Positions 1-4,470 of a stretch of 6,134 nt of DNA are shown here, one piece after another (positions within the stretch are counted from its first letter, which is position 1; every line of letters starts with the position of its first letter). The stretch covers positions 1 to 6,134 of the forward strand of contig JAFWZH010000226.1 of assembly GCA_017522515.1 (NCBI GenBank). The letters run 5' to 3'. Source of the DNA: Clostridia bacterium. Lineage in GTDB: Bacteria > Bacillota_A > Clostridia > UBA1212 > UBA1255. The position numbers and the translations under genes are program-made. The notes under the pieces were generated by a model that worked only from the letters and a program-made list of their open reading frames with translations, had not been told where the DNA came from and did not search any database.

Positions 1-19
1 TATAAGTTTGGTGCAAAAA

Positions 20-127
20 TCAGAAAAACTGCGGTAAGTATTCGGCTATCTTTTCACCGAAAAATCGGAGAAAACCAAGAATTACAACAATTGCAACACC
101 AACAATAATTTTATCACGCTCTTTCAA
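20..127 (-). CDS. 35-aa single-pass membrane peptide (TTG start), candidate coat or minor virion protein
   Basis: This gene is shorter than the usual ORF cut-off. A TTG start at 127-125 overlaps the TGA stop of the preceding Cys-rich gene (TTGA), and GAAGGAG lies just upstream inside that gene, so translation is probably coupled. The product opens MKERDK, continues with a hydrophobic stretch at about residues 7-23 (IIVGVAIVVILGFLRFF), and ends in a short amphipathic tail with G24 E25 K26 and E29. It ends at TGA, 20-22. No signal-peptidase motif is visible. The size and build resemble the 32-33 aa pVII and pIX minor proteins of Ff phages or a very short major coat protein, and its place between the replication genes and the adsorption gene (if circular) fits a structural role. 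That role is inference from size, membrane segment and position; no homology is recognised. Confidence 0.68.
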   Translation of the reverse strand: MKERDKIIVGVAIVVILGFLRFFGEKIAEYLPQFF

Positions 128-339
128 AATGGTTCATCTCCTTCATCAAACTTTAAAAATTTATCCGTGCGATATTGCTCATAAATATAACAACCAGAGC
201 AATTATCACCAACATTAATACAATGACAATCAAACTTACTAACAAAAGAACCCTTTACACAACACCAAGTTAAAGACTTCATTCTTTTATCCTTAAAATA
301 CCACTTTAACCTATTTGACACTTTACGAAAAATATTCAT
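124..339 (-). CDS. 71-aa cysteine-rich protein, WCCxKGxFV family
   Basis: Function not recognised. The ATG at 339 follows TAGGTGATTTTAT, whose TAG is the stop of the methyltransferase-like gene upstream. The N-terminus (about residues 1-21) is basic and amphipathic, without a clear membrane segment. A Cys-rich core follows: TWCCVKGSFV with C26 and C27, then C38, C40, C47 and C50, ending in an acidic tail (DEGDEPF). The same WCC-x-KG-x-FV motif plus later CxxC pair occurs in the protein at 964-1203, on the other side of the methyltransferase gene, and the DNA is similar there too, so the two are likely paralogues. The cysteines could bind a metal or form disulfides, which the sequence cannot decide. 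The last bases carry the ribosome binding site and overlap the start of the 35-aa gene. Confidence 0.8.
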   Translation of the reverse strand: MNIFRKVSNRLKWYFKDKRMKSLTWCCVKGSFVSKFDCHCINVGDNCSGCYIYEQYRTDKFLKFDEGDEPF

Positions 340-349
340 ATAAAATCAC

Positions 350-955
350 CTACATAACATAAAAATTATTAGTAAACTGATAAGCCATAGCACGAGCAAT
401 ACCAGGTGAAAGGATAGACCGCAGCTGCTGTCTATCTTTACCACTCACACACTCAACCCAATGACGATACTTGCCATTTTCTTGAATATACAAAGGCTCA
501 GGCTTTGGCAGCTGATAATCAGGAACAAGCAAAGGAAGATTTTTTAGCCATAAACAAGTACGTTTACAAAATGAATCCCCAAAATCATAAGGGTTAATAA
601 TTTGGTCGGGTTTACGATAAACCGAATTCATATAACCTACAGGGTTTTCAACACAAATATGCTCACAATCAGCGTTAATAATTTTCATAAAAAATTCAGC
701 AGCTAAAGCACGTTTTTCAAGCCTGCCAGGTGCTGACAAATGACGATTGCCAGCATAAGATAAATATGTACAAGGCGGAAAAGCAATAATAATATCCCAA
801 CCACGATTAATATAATTCAGACAATCACCCTGCAAGTGATACTCAGGCATTGAACCAGATGCAGGGAGAATATCACAACTAAAAGCATTATGACCGAGCA
901 AACGCAGCTGTTCGGTAACTCGTTGAGAATGTTCGCAAGCACAAAGAATATTCAT
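350..955 (-). CDS. Short phage-type DNA cytosine-C5-methyltransferase-like protein
   Basis: This 201-aa protein resembles a family of short phage proteins usually annotated as DNA (cytosine-5) methyltransferase-like. Seen directly: an N-terminal segment in the position of the AdoMet site (MNILCACEHS, then LGHNAFSCDI with acidic D28), the catalytic-loop signature FPPCTYLSYAG with PPC at 60-62 (motif IV, candidate nucleophile C62), an ENP at 103-105 (equivalent of the ENV motif VI), the family's NPYDFGDSFCKRTCLWLKNL block at 121-140, and a C-terminal SPGIARAMAYQF. It lacks the long target-recognition domain of full-size (300+ aa) enzymes, so sequence specificity and activity are uncertain. The ATG at 955 follows AGGTGATATT, and the gene sits 8 nt after the preceding Cys-rich gene. 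A likely role is modifying phage DNA against host restriction (inference). Such a gene is not part of the core of a filamentous phage and is probably an accessory acquisition. Confidence 0.85.
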   Translation of the reverse strand: MNILCACEHSQRVTEQLRLLGHNAFSCDILPASGSMPEYHLQGDCLNYINRGWDIIIAFPPCTYLSYAGNRHLSAPGRLEKRALAAEFFMKIINADCEHICVENPVGYMNSVYRKPDQIINPYDFGDSFCKRTCLWLKNLPLLVPDYQLPKPEPLYIQENGKYRHWVECVSGKDRQQLRSILSPGIARAMAYQFTNNFYVM

Positions 956-963
956 AATATCAC

Positions 964-1203
964 CTACTTCAAATCATCAACAGTAACAAAGTGTTTACAG
1001 GTTTCACACTCACCGCCACACTCTTTAGAACGAACAAAATCACCTTTACAGCAACACCAAGTAGAATTATGAAAATCACTCTGCCAACGTTTATCATAAA
1101 CACGTTCCTCAATATAACAAAAAAGATAATAAATCAAAAAAGCAAGACAAATAATAGCAGGAACACCAGCAACAATAATAATAAAAAATTGAAATAAACT
1201 CAT
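964..1203 (-). CDS. 79-aa membrane-anchored cysteine-rich protein, WCCxKGxFV family
   Basis: Function not recognised. The start is set at ATG 1203 because AGGTGATATT lies directly before it. The frame stays open for five more codons to an ATG at 1218, but that one overlaps the upstream gene and lacks such a site. Residues 4-31 form a strong transmembrane segment, followed by charged EERVYDKRWQ and a Cys-rich domain: STWCCCKGDFV (C50-C52), then C62, C66 and C69 (ECGGECETC), ending HFVTVDDLK. With the charged flank after the segment, the Cys domain is probably cytoplasmic. It shares the WCC-x-KG-x-FV core with the 71-aa protein at 124-339, pointing to duplication around the methyltransferase gene. 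Its TAG stop forms the first bases of the ribosome binding site of that gene. It could be a membrane-tethered metal-binding or host-interaction factor (speculative). Confidence 0.82.
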   Translation of the reverse strand: MSLFQFFIIIVAGVPAIICLAFLIYYLFCYIEERVYDKRWQSDFHNSTWCCCKGDFVRSKECGGECETCKHFVTVDDLK

Positions 1204-1214
1204 AATATCACCTA

Positions 1215-1421
1215 TCACTTTAATTTTAATAAACTCATAACATCTTTTGAGAATTGGTTGAAGTTCTCCAGTTCCTGCGAAGCATAGAGAAATTCAACAA
1301 CATCTACTGAACTAAAGTGCCGATAACGCAAATTCAATTGCAACTGTTTAACAGTAGATTCTAATCGGCACTTATTATTATAAAAATAAGCCAATAAAAG
1401 CCGTTTTTCTAAGTTTGTAAT
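1215..1421 (-). CDS. 68-aa helical protein with probable ATT start codon
   Basis: This gene is missed by ordinary start-codon rules. The frame runs from ATT at 1421 to TGA at 1215-1217. An AAAGGGGTGATATT leader precedes it, the same GGTGATATT-NTG layout used by the 79-aa and 201-aa genes but with ATT in place of ATG. Upstream in frame the next codons are ATT, GAT, GGT, AGG and then a TAA stop, with no ATG, GTG or TTG. The first internal alternative, TTG at codon 10, has no ribosome site. The protein is soluble and likely helical: LEKRLLLAYFYNNKCRL, then a VKQLQLNLRYRHFSS stretch, then DVVEFLYASQELENFNQF and KDVMSLLKLK. The spacing of Leu, Arg and aromatic residues suggests a small helical bundle, possibly a DNA-binding regulator. 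No homologue is named with confidence. It is first in the accessory gene string, 11 nt before the next gene. Confidence 0.72.
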   Translation of the reverse strand: MTNLEKRLLLAYFYNNKCRLESTVKQLQLNLRYRHFSSVDVVEFLYASQELENFNQFSKDVMSLLKLK

Positions 1422-1434
1422 AATATCACCCCTT
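1422..1434 (-). promoter_or_regulatory. Ribosome binding site that fixes the ATT start
   Basis: Minus-strand AAAGGGGTGATATT lies directly before ATT 1421. The GGTGATATT part is identical to the leader before ATG 1203 (plus-strand 1204-1212) and before ATG 955 (plus-strand 956-964), and close to the leader before ATG 339 (GGTGATTTTAT). The same spacing from GGTG to the start in all these cases supports ATT as the initiation codon. Confidence 0.65.
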
Positions 1435-1437
1435 TAT

Positions 1438-1450
1438 CCCCTATTAGGGG
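1438..1450. promoter_or_regulatory. 13-nt perfect palindrome CCCCTA-T-TAGGGG, candidate operator
   Basis: CCCCTA at 1438-1443 is mirrored exactly by TAGGGG at 1445-1450 around a single central base. It stands just upstream of the ribosome binding site of the ATT-start gene, where a dimeric repressor site or a leader hairpin could control the accessory gene string. With a 1-nt centre it is more likely a protein-binding palindrome than an RNA stem. The role is inference. Confidence 0.4.
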
Positions 1451-1459
1451 AAGAAATAA

Positions 1460-1523
1460 CCTGCTATAAATTAAAGCTTTGACAAGTAACCGCCTAATGT
1501 GAACGGTCAACTGTCGGGAGCGA
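1460..1523 (+). repeat. Inverted, degenerate copy of an internal rep segment
   Basis: The plus strand here aligns without gaps to the rep coding strand at 1936-1873: about 50 of 64 positions match by hand. Conserved blocks are CCTGC, AATTA, AGCTTTGACAAGT and ATGTGAACGGTCA-R-CTGTCGGGAGCGA (26 of 27 over 1497-1523). Read in the rep frame it gives SFDK and NVNGQLSGA, but two TAA codons interrupt it, so it no longer encodes protein. The blocks are separated by a 9-nt stretch that differs almost completely. It could be a rep remnant left by an inverted duplication, or a Rep-binding or replication element present both within rep and in the intergenic region. Confidence 0.8.
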
Positions 1524-1544
1524 GGGGAGAAAAGCGGGGAAAAG

Positions 1545-1659
1545 AATGTTGATAGTCTGTAATTTGTCATTGAAATTGTTGAAATCGTTAAAACCTTAAA
1601 CCGTGGGGTTTTAACAATTCCAACAATTCCAACAACTGCATTAGCAGACAATCAACATT
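1545..1659. repeat. 115-nt nested inverted repeat, candidate origin or packaging hairpin
   Basis: Two pairs of arms share one centre. The inner arms 1574-1595 and 1607-1628 are 22 nt with 20 matches and enclose an 11-nt loop (TTAAACCGTGG). The outer arms 1545-1559 and 1645-1659 are 15 nt with 14 matches. The connecting stretches (1560-1573 and 1629-1644) are partly complementary, so single-stranded DNA could fold into one long interrupted stem. The right arm contains the direct repeat AACAATTCC (1613-1621 and 1622-1630). No T-run follows on the minus strand, which argues against a simple terminator for rep. Filamentous phages keep the replication origins and packaging signal as hairpins in the main intergenic region next to rep, which is where this lies. 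The exact role is inference. Confidence 0.7.
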
Positions 1660-1677
1660 GCAGGGTGTTCCCCCTGC
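1660..1677. repeat. Small GC-rich hairpin after rep
   Basis: GCAGGG at 1660-1665 and CCCTGC at 1672-1677 form a 6-bp stem with a 6-nt loop, about 30 nt past the rep stop and abutting the outer arm of the nested repeat. It is followed on the minus strand by AATGTT rather than a T-run, so it would be a weak terminator at best. A second CCCCCTGC follows at 1679-1686. Confidence 0.4.
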
Positions 1678-1708
1678 ACCCCCTGCTTCACTTATCTTAG
1701 CTAACACA

Positions 1709-2686
1709 TCATAACAGGTTGTTTTGTTTGAGATACGCTAATATAGCGTCGCCGTTTGCGTCGGCTTGCTCTTTTACGGTCATATATTTTTGATTGAGGG
1801 CTTTGCCCTCTCGGGATTTATGGATATCTCGGAGAAATTGTTCTACTCCGATAACATCAATGTAGGTCTGTATCGCTCCCGACAGCTGACCGTTCACATA
1901 GTCGAATAACTTGTCAAAGCTGTAATTCTGTGCAGGCTTATGAAATACGGCTTTAGATTCGGCACTTTGCAGGAACTTCAACCAATAGGGAGCAATCTCG
2001 GACATTGACGGATTACTTTGAACAACTTCATTCACATAACGAAGATAGTTATTCAACACCTGAAAATATTTAGTATTGATATCACCTGAAAGCATAAGAT
2101 AACCAATAGCACAATCTTTTCTTAACTGTAACTCACAGCGTACCCAATGACTAACAACATCTTGCATACTTTGTTCTAAGCGTTTATCGTAAATACGAAC
2201 AAACGCAGTAGAAACCTTTGAACCGTGATTTACTGCTATACCCTTATTACCATAAATTACTTGCCAATCCTTGAAACGTGAAACAAAATTATGTTTTTGA
2301 GTTTCACGGCAGAGCAAGGGCAAATCGAGAACTCCAGAAAAGTCATCATAGGCAATATCAAGTCGGGTAATATTCATTTTTCTTTTATCAGCATCATCAT
2401 CGTAATTCTGCAAAATAAGAGCAAAAAGAGAATCATAATCACCAGTTCCATAAGTTTCAAAAGCTCGGCAGCCTTTACCCGACATTTCAACACATACACC
2501 CATACCGACACGACCGTTATACATAATACTGATATTATCAAAAAACAATTTATCTTTGTAGCCGTAAAAACCATTCATAGGCTCAAACTTAACACCAGAC
2601 AACCCAAGCAATTCAACAACTTCGGAAACTGTATGAATTTTGGTTGTAAATGTCAAATAATCGTAGATAAGAAAGTCATTCGTCAT
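1709..2686 (-). CDS. Rolling-circle replication initiation protein (Rep_trans / replication initiation factor family)
   Basis: This 325-aa protein is expected to nick one strand at the origin and start rolling-circle replication. Seen in sequence: NITRLDIAYDD with R108, D110 and D114 (candidate metal-binding acidic residues), FVRIYDKRLEQ with Y166 as the candidate catalytic tyrosine, and WVRCELQLRKDCA with E185. This is the order of motifs known for the Rep_trans family (relatives of pT181 RepC and ICE/CTnDOT-type initiation factors). The C-terminal third is helical and lacks clear motifs. The ATG at 2686 overlaps the end of the zinc-ribbon gene by 11 nt, with only a weak ribosome site (GTGGGTAT), so translation is probably coupled to it. 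The gene stops at TGA 1709-1711. Codons around residues 251-271 (1873-1936) have an inverted copy in the intergenic region. Confidence 0.9.
   Translation of the reverse strand: MTNDFLIYDYLTFTTKIHTVSEVVELLGLSGVKFEPMNGFYGYKDKLFFDNISIMYNGRVGMGVCVEMSGKGCRAFETYGTGDYDSLFALILQNYDDDADKRKMNITRLDIAYDDFSGVLDLPLLCRETQKHNFVSRFKDWQVIYGNKGIAVNHGSKVSTAFVRIYDKRLEQSMQDVVSHWVRCELQLRKDCAIGYLMLSGDINTKYFQVLNNYLRYVNEVVQSNPSMSEIAPYWLKFLQSAESKAVFHKPAQNYSFDKLFDYVNGQLSGAIQTYIDVIGVEQFLRDIHKSREGKALNQKYMTVKEQADANGDAILAYLKQNNLL
1873..1936 (-). repeat. Rep-internal partner of the intergenic inverted repeat
   Basis: This segment inside rep (about residues 251-271, including SFDK and YVNGQLSGA) matches 1460-1523 in opposite orientation, with 26 of 27 identical over 1873-1899. 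On one DNA or RNA strand the two copies could pair across a loop of about 350 nt. In pT181-type plasmids the double-strand origin lies inside the rep gene, so an origin-related role is possible but unproven. Confidence 0.75.
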
Positions 2687-2885
2687 AAGATATACCCACT
2701 ACTACAGCAGATTCAGAATCATTTGAAAAATCGTTATTAACGACAATGCGAGGGATAATAGCAGAATCAAGATATTTTTTAAGGCAATGAGGACAGAGAG
2801 TAGTTTTAACAATGCCAAACTCAAATTTGGCAAGCTGTCTATCTTTTAAACAAACAGGACATACACCAGTTTTAATAGTAGCCAT
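2676..2885 (-). CDS. 69-aa zinc-ribbon-like protein upstream of rep
   Basis: This small protein has two CxxC knuckles, CPVC (C9, C12) and CPHC (C31, C34), separated by 18 residues, which is a zinc-ribbon layout. The C-terminal half is acidic and Ser/Asn/Asp-rich (NNDFSNDSESAVVVGISYDE) with no membrane segment. The ATG at 2885 is preceded by GTGGTGTTATT, similar to the GGTGATATT leader seen elsewhere in the window. It is the first gene after the hairpin gap and overlaps rep by 11 nt, so the two form an operon. It may be a replication accessory, regulator or single-strand-DNA-binding factor in the place of Ff pV or pX. That is inference from position; no named family beyond zinc ribbon is claimed. 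Confidence 0.8.
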   Translation of the reverse strand: MATIKTGVCPVCLKDRQLAKFEFGIVKTTLCPHCLKKYLDSAIIPRIVVNNDFSNDSESAVVVGISYDE

Positions 2886-2918
2886 AATAACACCACTTTC
2901 AATTGTTTTTTAGGTTGT

Positions 2919-2942
2919 ACCCCCCTGTTAGCTACGGGGGGT
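2919..2942. terminator. GC hairpin ACCCCCC / GGGGGGT between zot and the rep operon
   Basis: A perfect 7-bp inverted repeat (2919-2925 with 2936-2942) encloses the 10-nt loop TGTTAGCTAC. Neither strand has a convincing T-run after it, so a rho-independent terminator is only one option. An exposed loop on a GC stem is also how rolling-circle nick sites are often presented. Confidence 0.4.
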
Positions 2943-2951
2943 TGAAGTTTC

Positions 2952-2987
2952 GAGGGGAGGGACTCCCACAGGGAGCCCTCTCCCCTC
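2952..2987 (-). terminator. Strong GC-rich hairpin just after zot
   Basis: Arms 2952-2967 and 2971-2987 pair as an 8-bp outer stem (GAGGGGAG/CTCCCCTC), 2 bp, one mismatch and one bulge, then a 5-bp inner stem (CTCCC/GGGAG) around the loop ACA. It begins 6 nt after the zot stop, so it most likely ends or attenuates transcription of the virion block. The run after it on the minus strand is GAAACTTC, not a T-tract. A packaging or replication role is the alternative. Confidence 0.5.
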
Positions 2988-2992
2988 TACAC

Positions 2993-3802
2993 TCATTTCT
3001 TGCGTCTTTGAGCTTTACGGAAACCTTTTTGACCGTCCTTGCTATAGTCAGCAAATTCGGGAATAGTTCCTTGATTCCGTAAAATTTCTTCATCAGACAA
3101 ATATTCTTTTGTCAAAAGACCTTTTATTAAATTACTTGTATCATATAACTGTCGGTGAAAATCACGTTGAATTTTAACTGTCGTGTCAATTGGTCTTGGA
3201 ATGTAGAGTCTATTAATTTGTGAAGCTTCGTATTCGTCAATATCATATGTCAATGCAGTGATTTTCCTGCAAAATGGGTGACGACCAGAGCAGGAACAGG
3301 CGGTAACAGTTGCAGTAATATCACGTATTTGCTTGTCCAAAAGGTTAAAACGCTGCACGGTAGCATAAATCATCAATCTTCGCTTTCGAACCTGGCATAA
3401 ATGCTGAAATAAAGGCTTAGGAACGCTATTTTTGCCAATTGAAAAATCACGGCTATTAAATAATGTTCCTATTTCATCAATCAAAATTAAGCTATTTTTA
3501 GGAGCATTTAAAATATCCTGAGCTGTATCAAGTGGTAATATTTTTGTATGTTCAGGGAAATTCTTCAATTCATAATTAGTCACAATTGTGACTTGAGGAT
3601 ATTTTTTAGCAATCTCATAAGCCTTAATTGTCTGTAACATCGTTTTACCTTGTCCAAATTTGCCAGTAAAAAGATGAATACCCCAACCGTCAAAAAGCAA
3701 ATTTTTGCGGAAATACCAGTAAATTAAATGGTCGTAGATTTGATAATACAAATGCAGAGGAAACAAAAAAAGATTTTTAAAAAGAAGTGAAATAAGATAC
3801 AT
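2993..3802 (-). CDS. zot: Zot/pI-type phage assembly ATPase
   Basis: This 269-aa protein belongs to the Zot family (zonula occludens toxin-like, equivalent of Ff pI), the membrane ATPase that drives extrusion of filamentous virions. Walker A is GKFGQGKT at 47-54 and Walker B is LILIDE at 105-110. The downstream VRKRRLMIYATVQRFNLLDK block, followed by QIRD, is the family's conserved region after Walker B. The N-terminus (about 1-31) is very hydrophobic and aromatic and could hold it to the membrane. The C-terminus is hydrophilic and ends in KAQRRKK, without the late transmembrane helix of Ff pI. A small Cys cluster (ACSCSGRHPFC) occurs at 168-178. Translation is coupled to the 101-aa gene by the TAATG overlap, with AGAGGTGG as ribosome site. 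No secretin gene accompanies it, which fits a Gram-positive host. Confidence 0.93.
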   Translation of the reverse strand: MYLISLLFKNLFLFPLHLYYQIYDHLIYWYFRKNLLFDGWGIHLFTGKFGQGKTMLQTIKAYEIAKKYPQVTIVTNYELKNFPEHTKILPLDTAQDILNAPKNSLILIDEIGTLFNSRDFSIGKNSVPKPLFQHLCQVRKRRLMIYATVQRFNLLDKQIRDITATVTACSCSGRHPFCRKITALTYDIDEYEASQINRLYIPRPIDTTVKIQRDFHRQLYDTSNLIKGLLTKEYLSDEEILRNQGTIPEFADYSKDGQKGFRKAQRRKK

Positions 3803-4107
3803 TATAAACCACCTCTTAAACCACTACACATAAGTTTGAACAATGCACGACCAAACATAATAAGAAACACGGTAGCAGCGAGAAACTGTAAAGCCATTGT
3901 AAAAGCTTCAAATTCATCAATCGGAACGTGGTCCAGGTTGCAGCCAAGAATCGAATATAACTGATGCATCTCGTTTTGTGGATTCGGCTCCAATGTCGGC
4001 AGAACTTCCACAATCTCCGTAACTATCTCCGTCACTGTTTCCACAATCGGCTCCGTTGTTTGAATTGGTTCCGTTGTTTCCTGAATCGCTGATGTCATTT
4101 CTTCCAC
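3802..4107 (-). CDS. 101-aa single-pass membrane protein with Thr/Glu/Pro-rich N-terminus (GTG start)
   Basis: Start codon GTG at 4107 follows AAAGGAG with an 8-nt spacing, the best ribosome site in the window. The N-terminal 40 residues are acidic and repetitive (TTEPIQTTEPI, then VTEIVTEIVE). A linker with DHVPIDEFEAF follows, then a transmembrane segment at about 68-92 and a basic tail (R87, K91, R98). Acidic before and basic after the segment predicts the N-terminus outside and the C-terminus inside. The stop overlaps the Zot start by one base (TAATG), so it probably works with Zot in assembly, as a candidate counterpart of pVI or a coat/anchor protein. That role is inference. The first 191 nt are shared out of frame with the end of the 125-aa gene. 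Confidence 0.82.
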   Translation of the reverse strand: MEEMTSAIQETTEPIQTTEPIVETVTEIVTEIVEVLPTLEPNPQNEMHQLYSILGCNLDHVPIDEFEAFTMALQFLAATVFLIMFGRALFKLMCSGLRGGL

Positions 4108-4294
4108 TTAAATCACTCCTTTCATTAATTTCATCAAAAATCTTTGGCAGCTTCTGAGCAGATGCAGAAATCTTTGTTCTTTTCTCTTGATTGTGCCATT
4201 TAATAACATCAAAGAGAAAAACAAAGAAACTGCCAACAGCTCCACACGCAACGCAAAAAAGTATCAAAGAGATACACAAGGTTATTAAAGCCAT
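3917..4294 (-). CDS. 125-aa membrane protein with overprinted low-complexity tail
   Basis: Start chosen at ATG 4294, which follows AGGACGTGATTTA; the frame is open further upstream (to 4327) but only inside the previous gene. Residues 2-31 form a hydrophobic segment (ALITLCISLILFCVACGAV, then GSFFVFLF), followed by a basic region (HNQEKRTKISASAQKLPK) and, from about residue 60, a tail rich in Asn, Asp, Ser and Gly (NNGTNSNNGADCGNSDGDSY). Residues 63-125 are encoded by the same DNA as the N-terminus of the 101-aa protein in another frame, and the low-complexity composition follows from that Thr/Glu repeat. The non-overlapping part (4108-4294) has no other coding explanation, so the gene is likely real. 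How much of its tail matters is unclear. Function not recognised; a virion or assembly membrane protein by context. Confidence 0.65.
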   Translation of the reverse strand: MALITLCISLILFCVACGAVGSFFVFLFDVIKWHNQEKRTKISASAQKLPKIFDEINERSDLSGRNDISDSGNNGTNSNNGADCGNSDGDSYGDCGSSADIGAESTKRDASVIFDSWLQPGPRSD

Positions 4295-4298
4295 TAAA

Positions 4299-4457
4299 TC
4301 ACGTCCTATCAAATAATTTTGAAACAAAAGCTATTACAATTCCCATACAGGCCAGACCAAGCCAACATTGACCGAAAGTAAAAGTAAAAGAGCCAAAAGT
4401 CAAAGGGGTATTTAAAAGGCTAACGCAGAAATTAATTACTACTTGAAAAACTTCCAT
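4299..4457 (-). CDS. 52-aa small hydrophobic membrane protein
   Basis: Start set at ATG 4457, preceded by AAAGGGTG. The open frame goes 13 codons further up to a TTG, but that lies within the preceding gene and has no ribosome site. The product has a first amphipathic or hydrophobic stretch (VFQVVINFCVSLL), a turn with TPLTFGSFTFTFGQ, and a clear transmembrane segment at about 31-45 (CWLGLACMGIVIAFV), ending KLFDRT. Tiny two-segment membrane proteins of this kind sit between the adsorption gene and zot in many Gram-positive inovirus genomes. It may be a minor coat or assembly component, or even the major coat; the sequence alone does not decide. It lies 13 nt after the 130-aa gene and 4 nt before the 125-aa gene. 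Confidence 0.75.
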   Translation of the reverse strand: MEVFQVVINFCVSLLNTPLTFGSFTFTFGQCWLGLACMGIVIAFVSKLFDRT

Positions 4458-4470
4458 AAAATACACCCTT

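Noticed and set aside
890..1197. Plus-strand open frames opposite the methyltransferase and Cys-rich genes
   Set aside because: Thr/Asn/Lys-rich shadow translations with no ribosome site, lying opposite genes with good starts.
1409..1651. 80-codon minus-strand frame across the intergenic region
   Set aside because: It runs through the nested hairpin and the inverted rep copy, starts at a TTG without a ribosome site, and ends just inside the ATT-start gene in another frame.
1422..1708. dif-like attachment site or clear sigma-type promoter
   Set aside because: No convincing 28-nt dif-like sequence and no -35/-10 pair with good spacing could be picked out by eye.
2374..2574. 66-codon minus-strand frame inside rep
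   Set aside because: Alternative frame of a gene with clear family motifs; no ribosome site of its own.
2291..2740. 149-codon plus-strand open frame opposite rep
   Set aside because: Antisense shadow of the well-supported rep gene; Ile/Asn/Lys-rich translation with no motif, and every supported gene is on the other strand.
3816..4013. Third open minus-strand frame inside the 101-aa gene
   Set aside because: No ribosome site and no independent unique region, unlike the 125-aa gene, which has 187 nt of its own.
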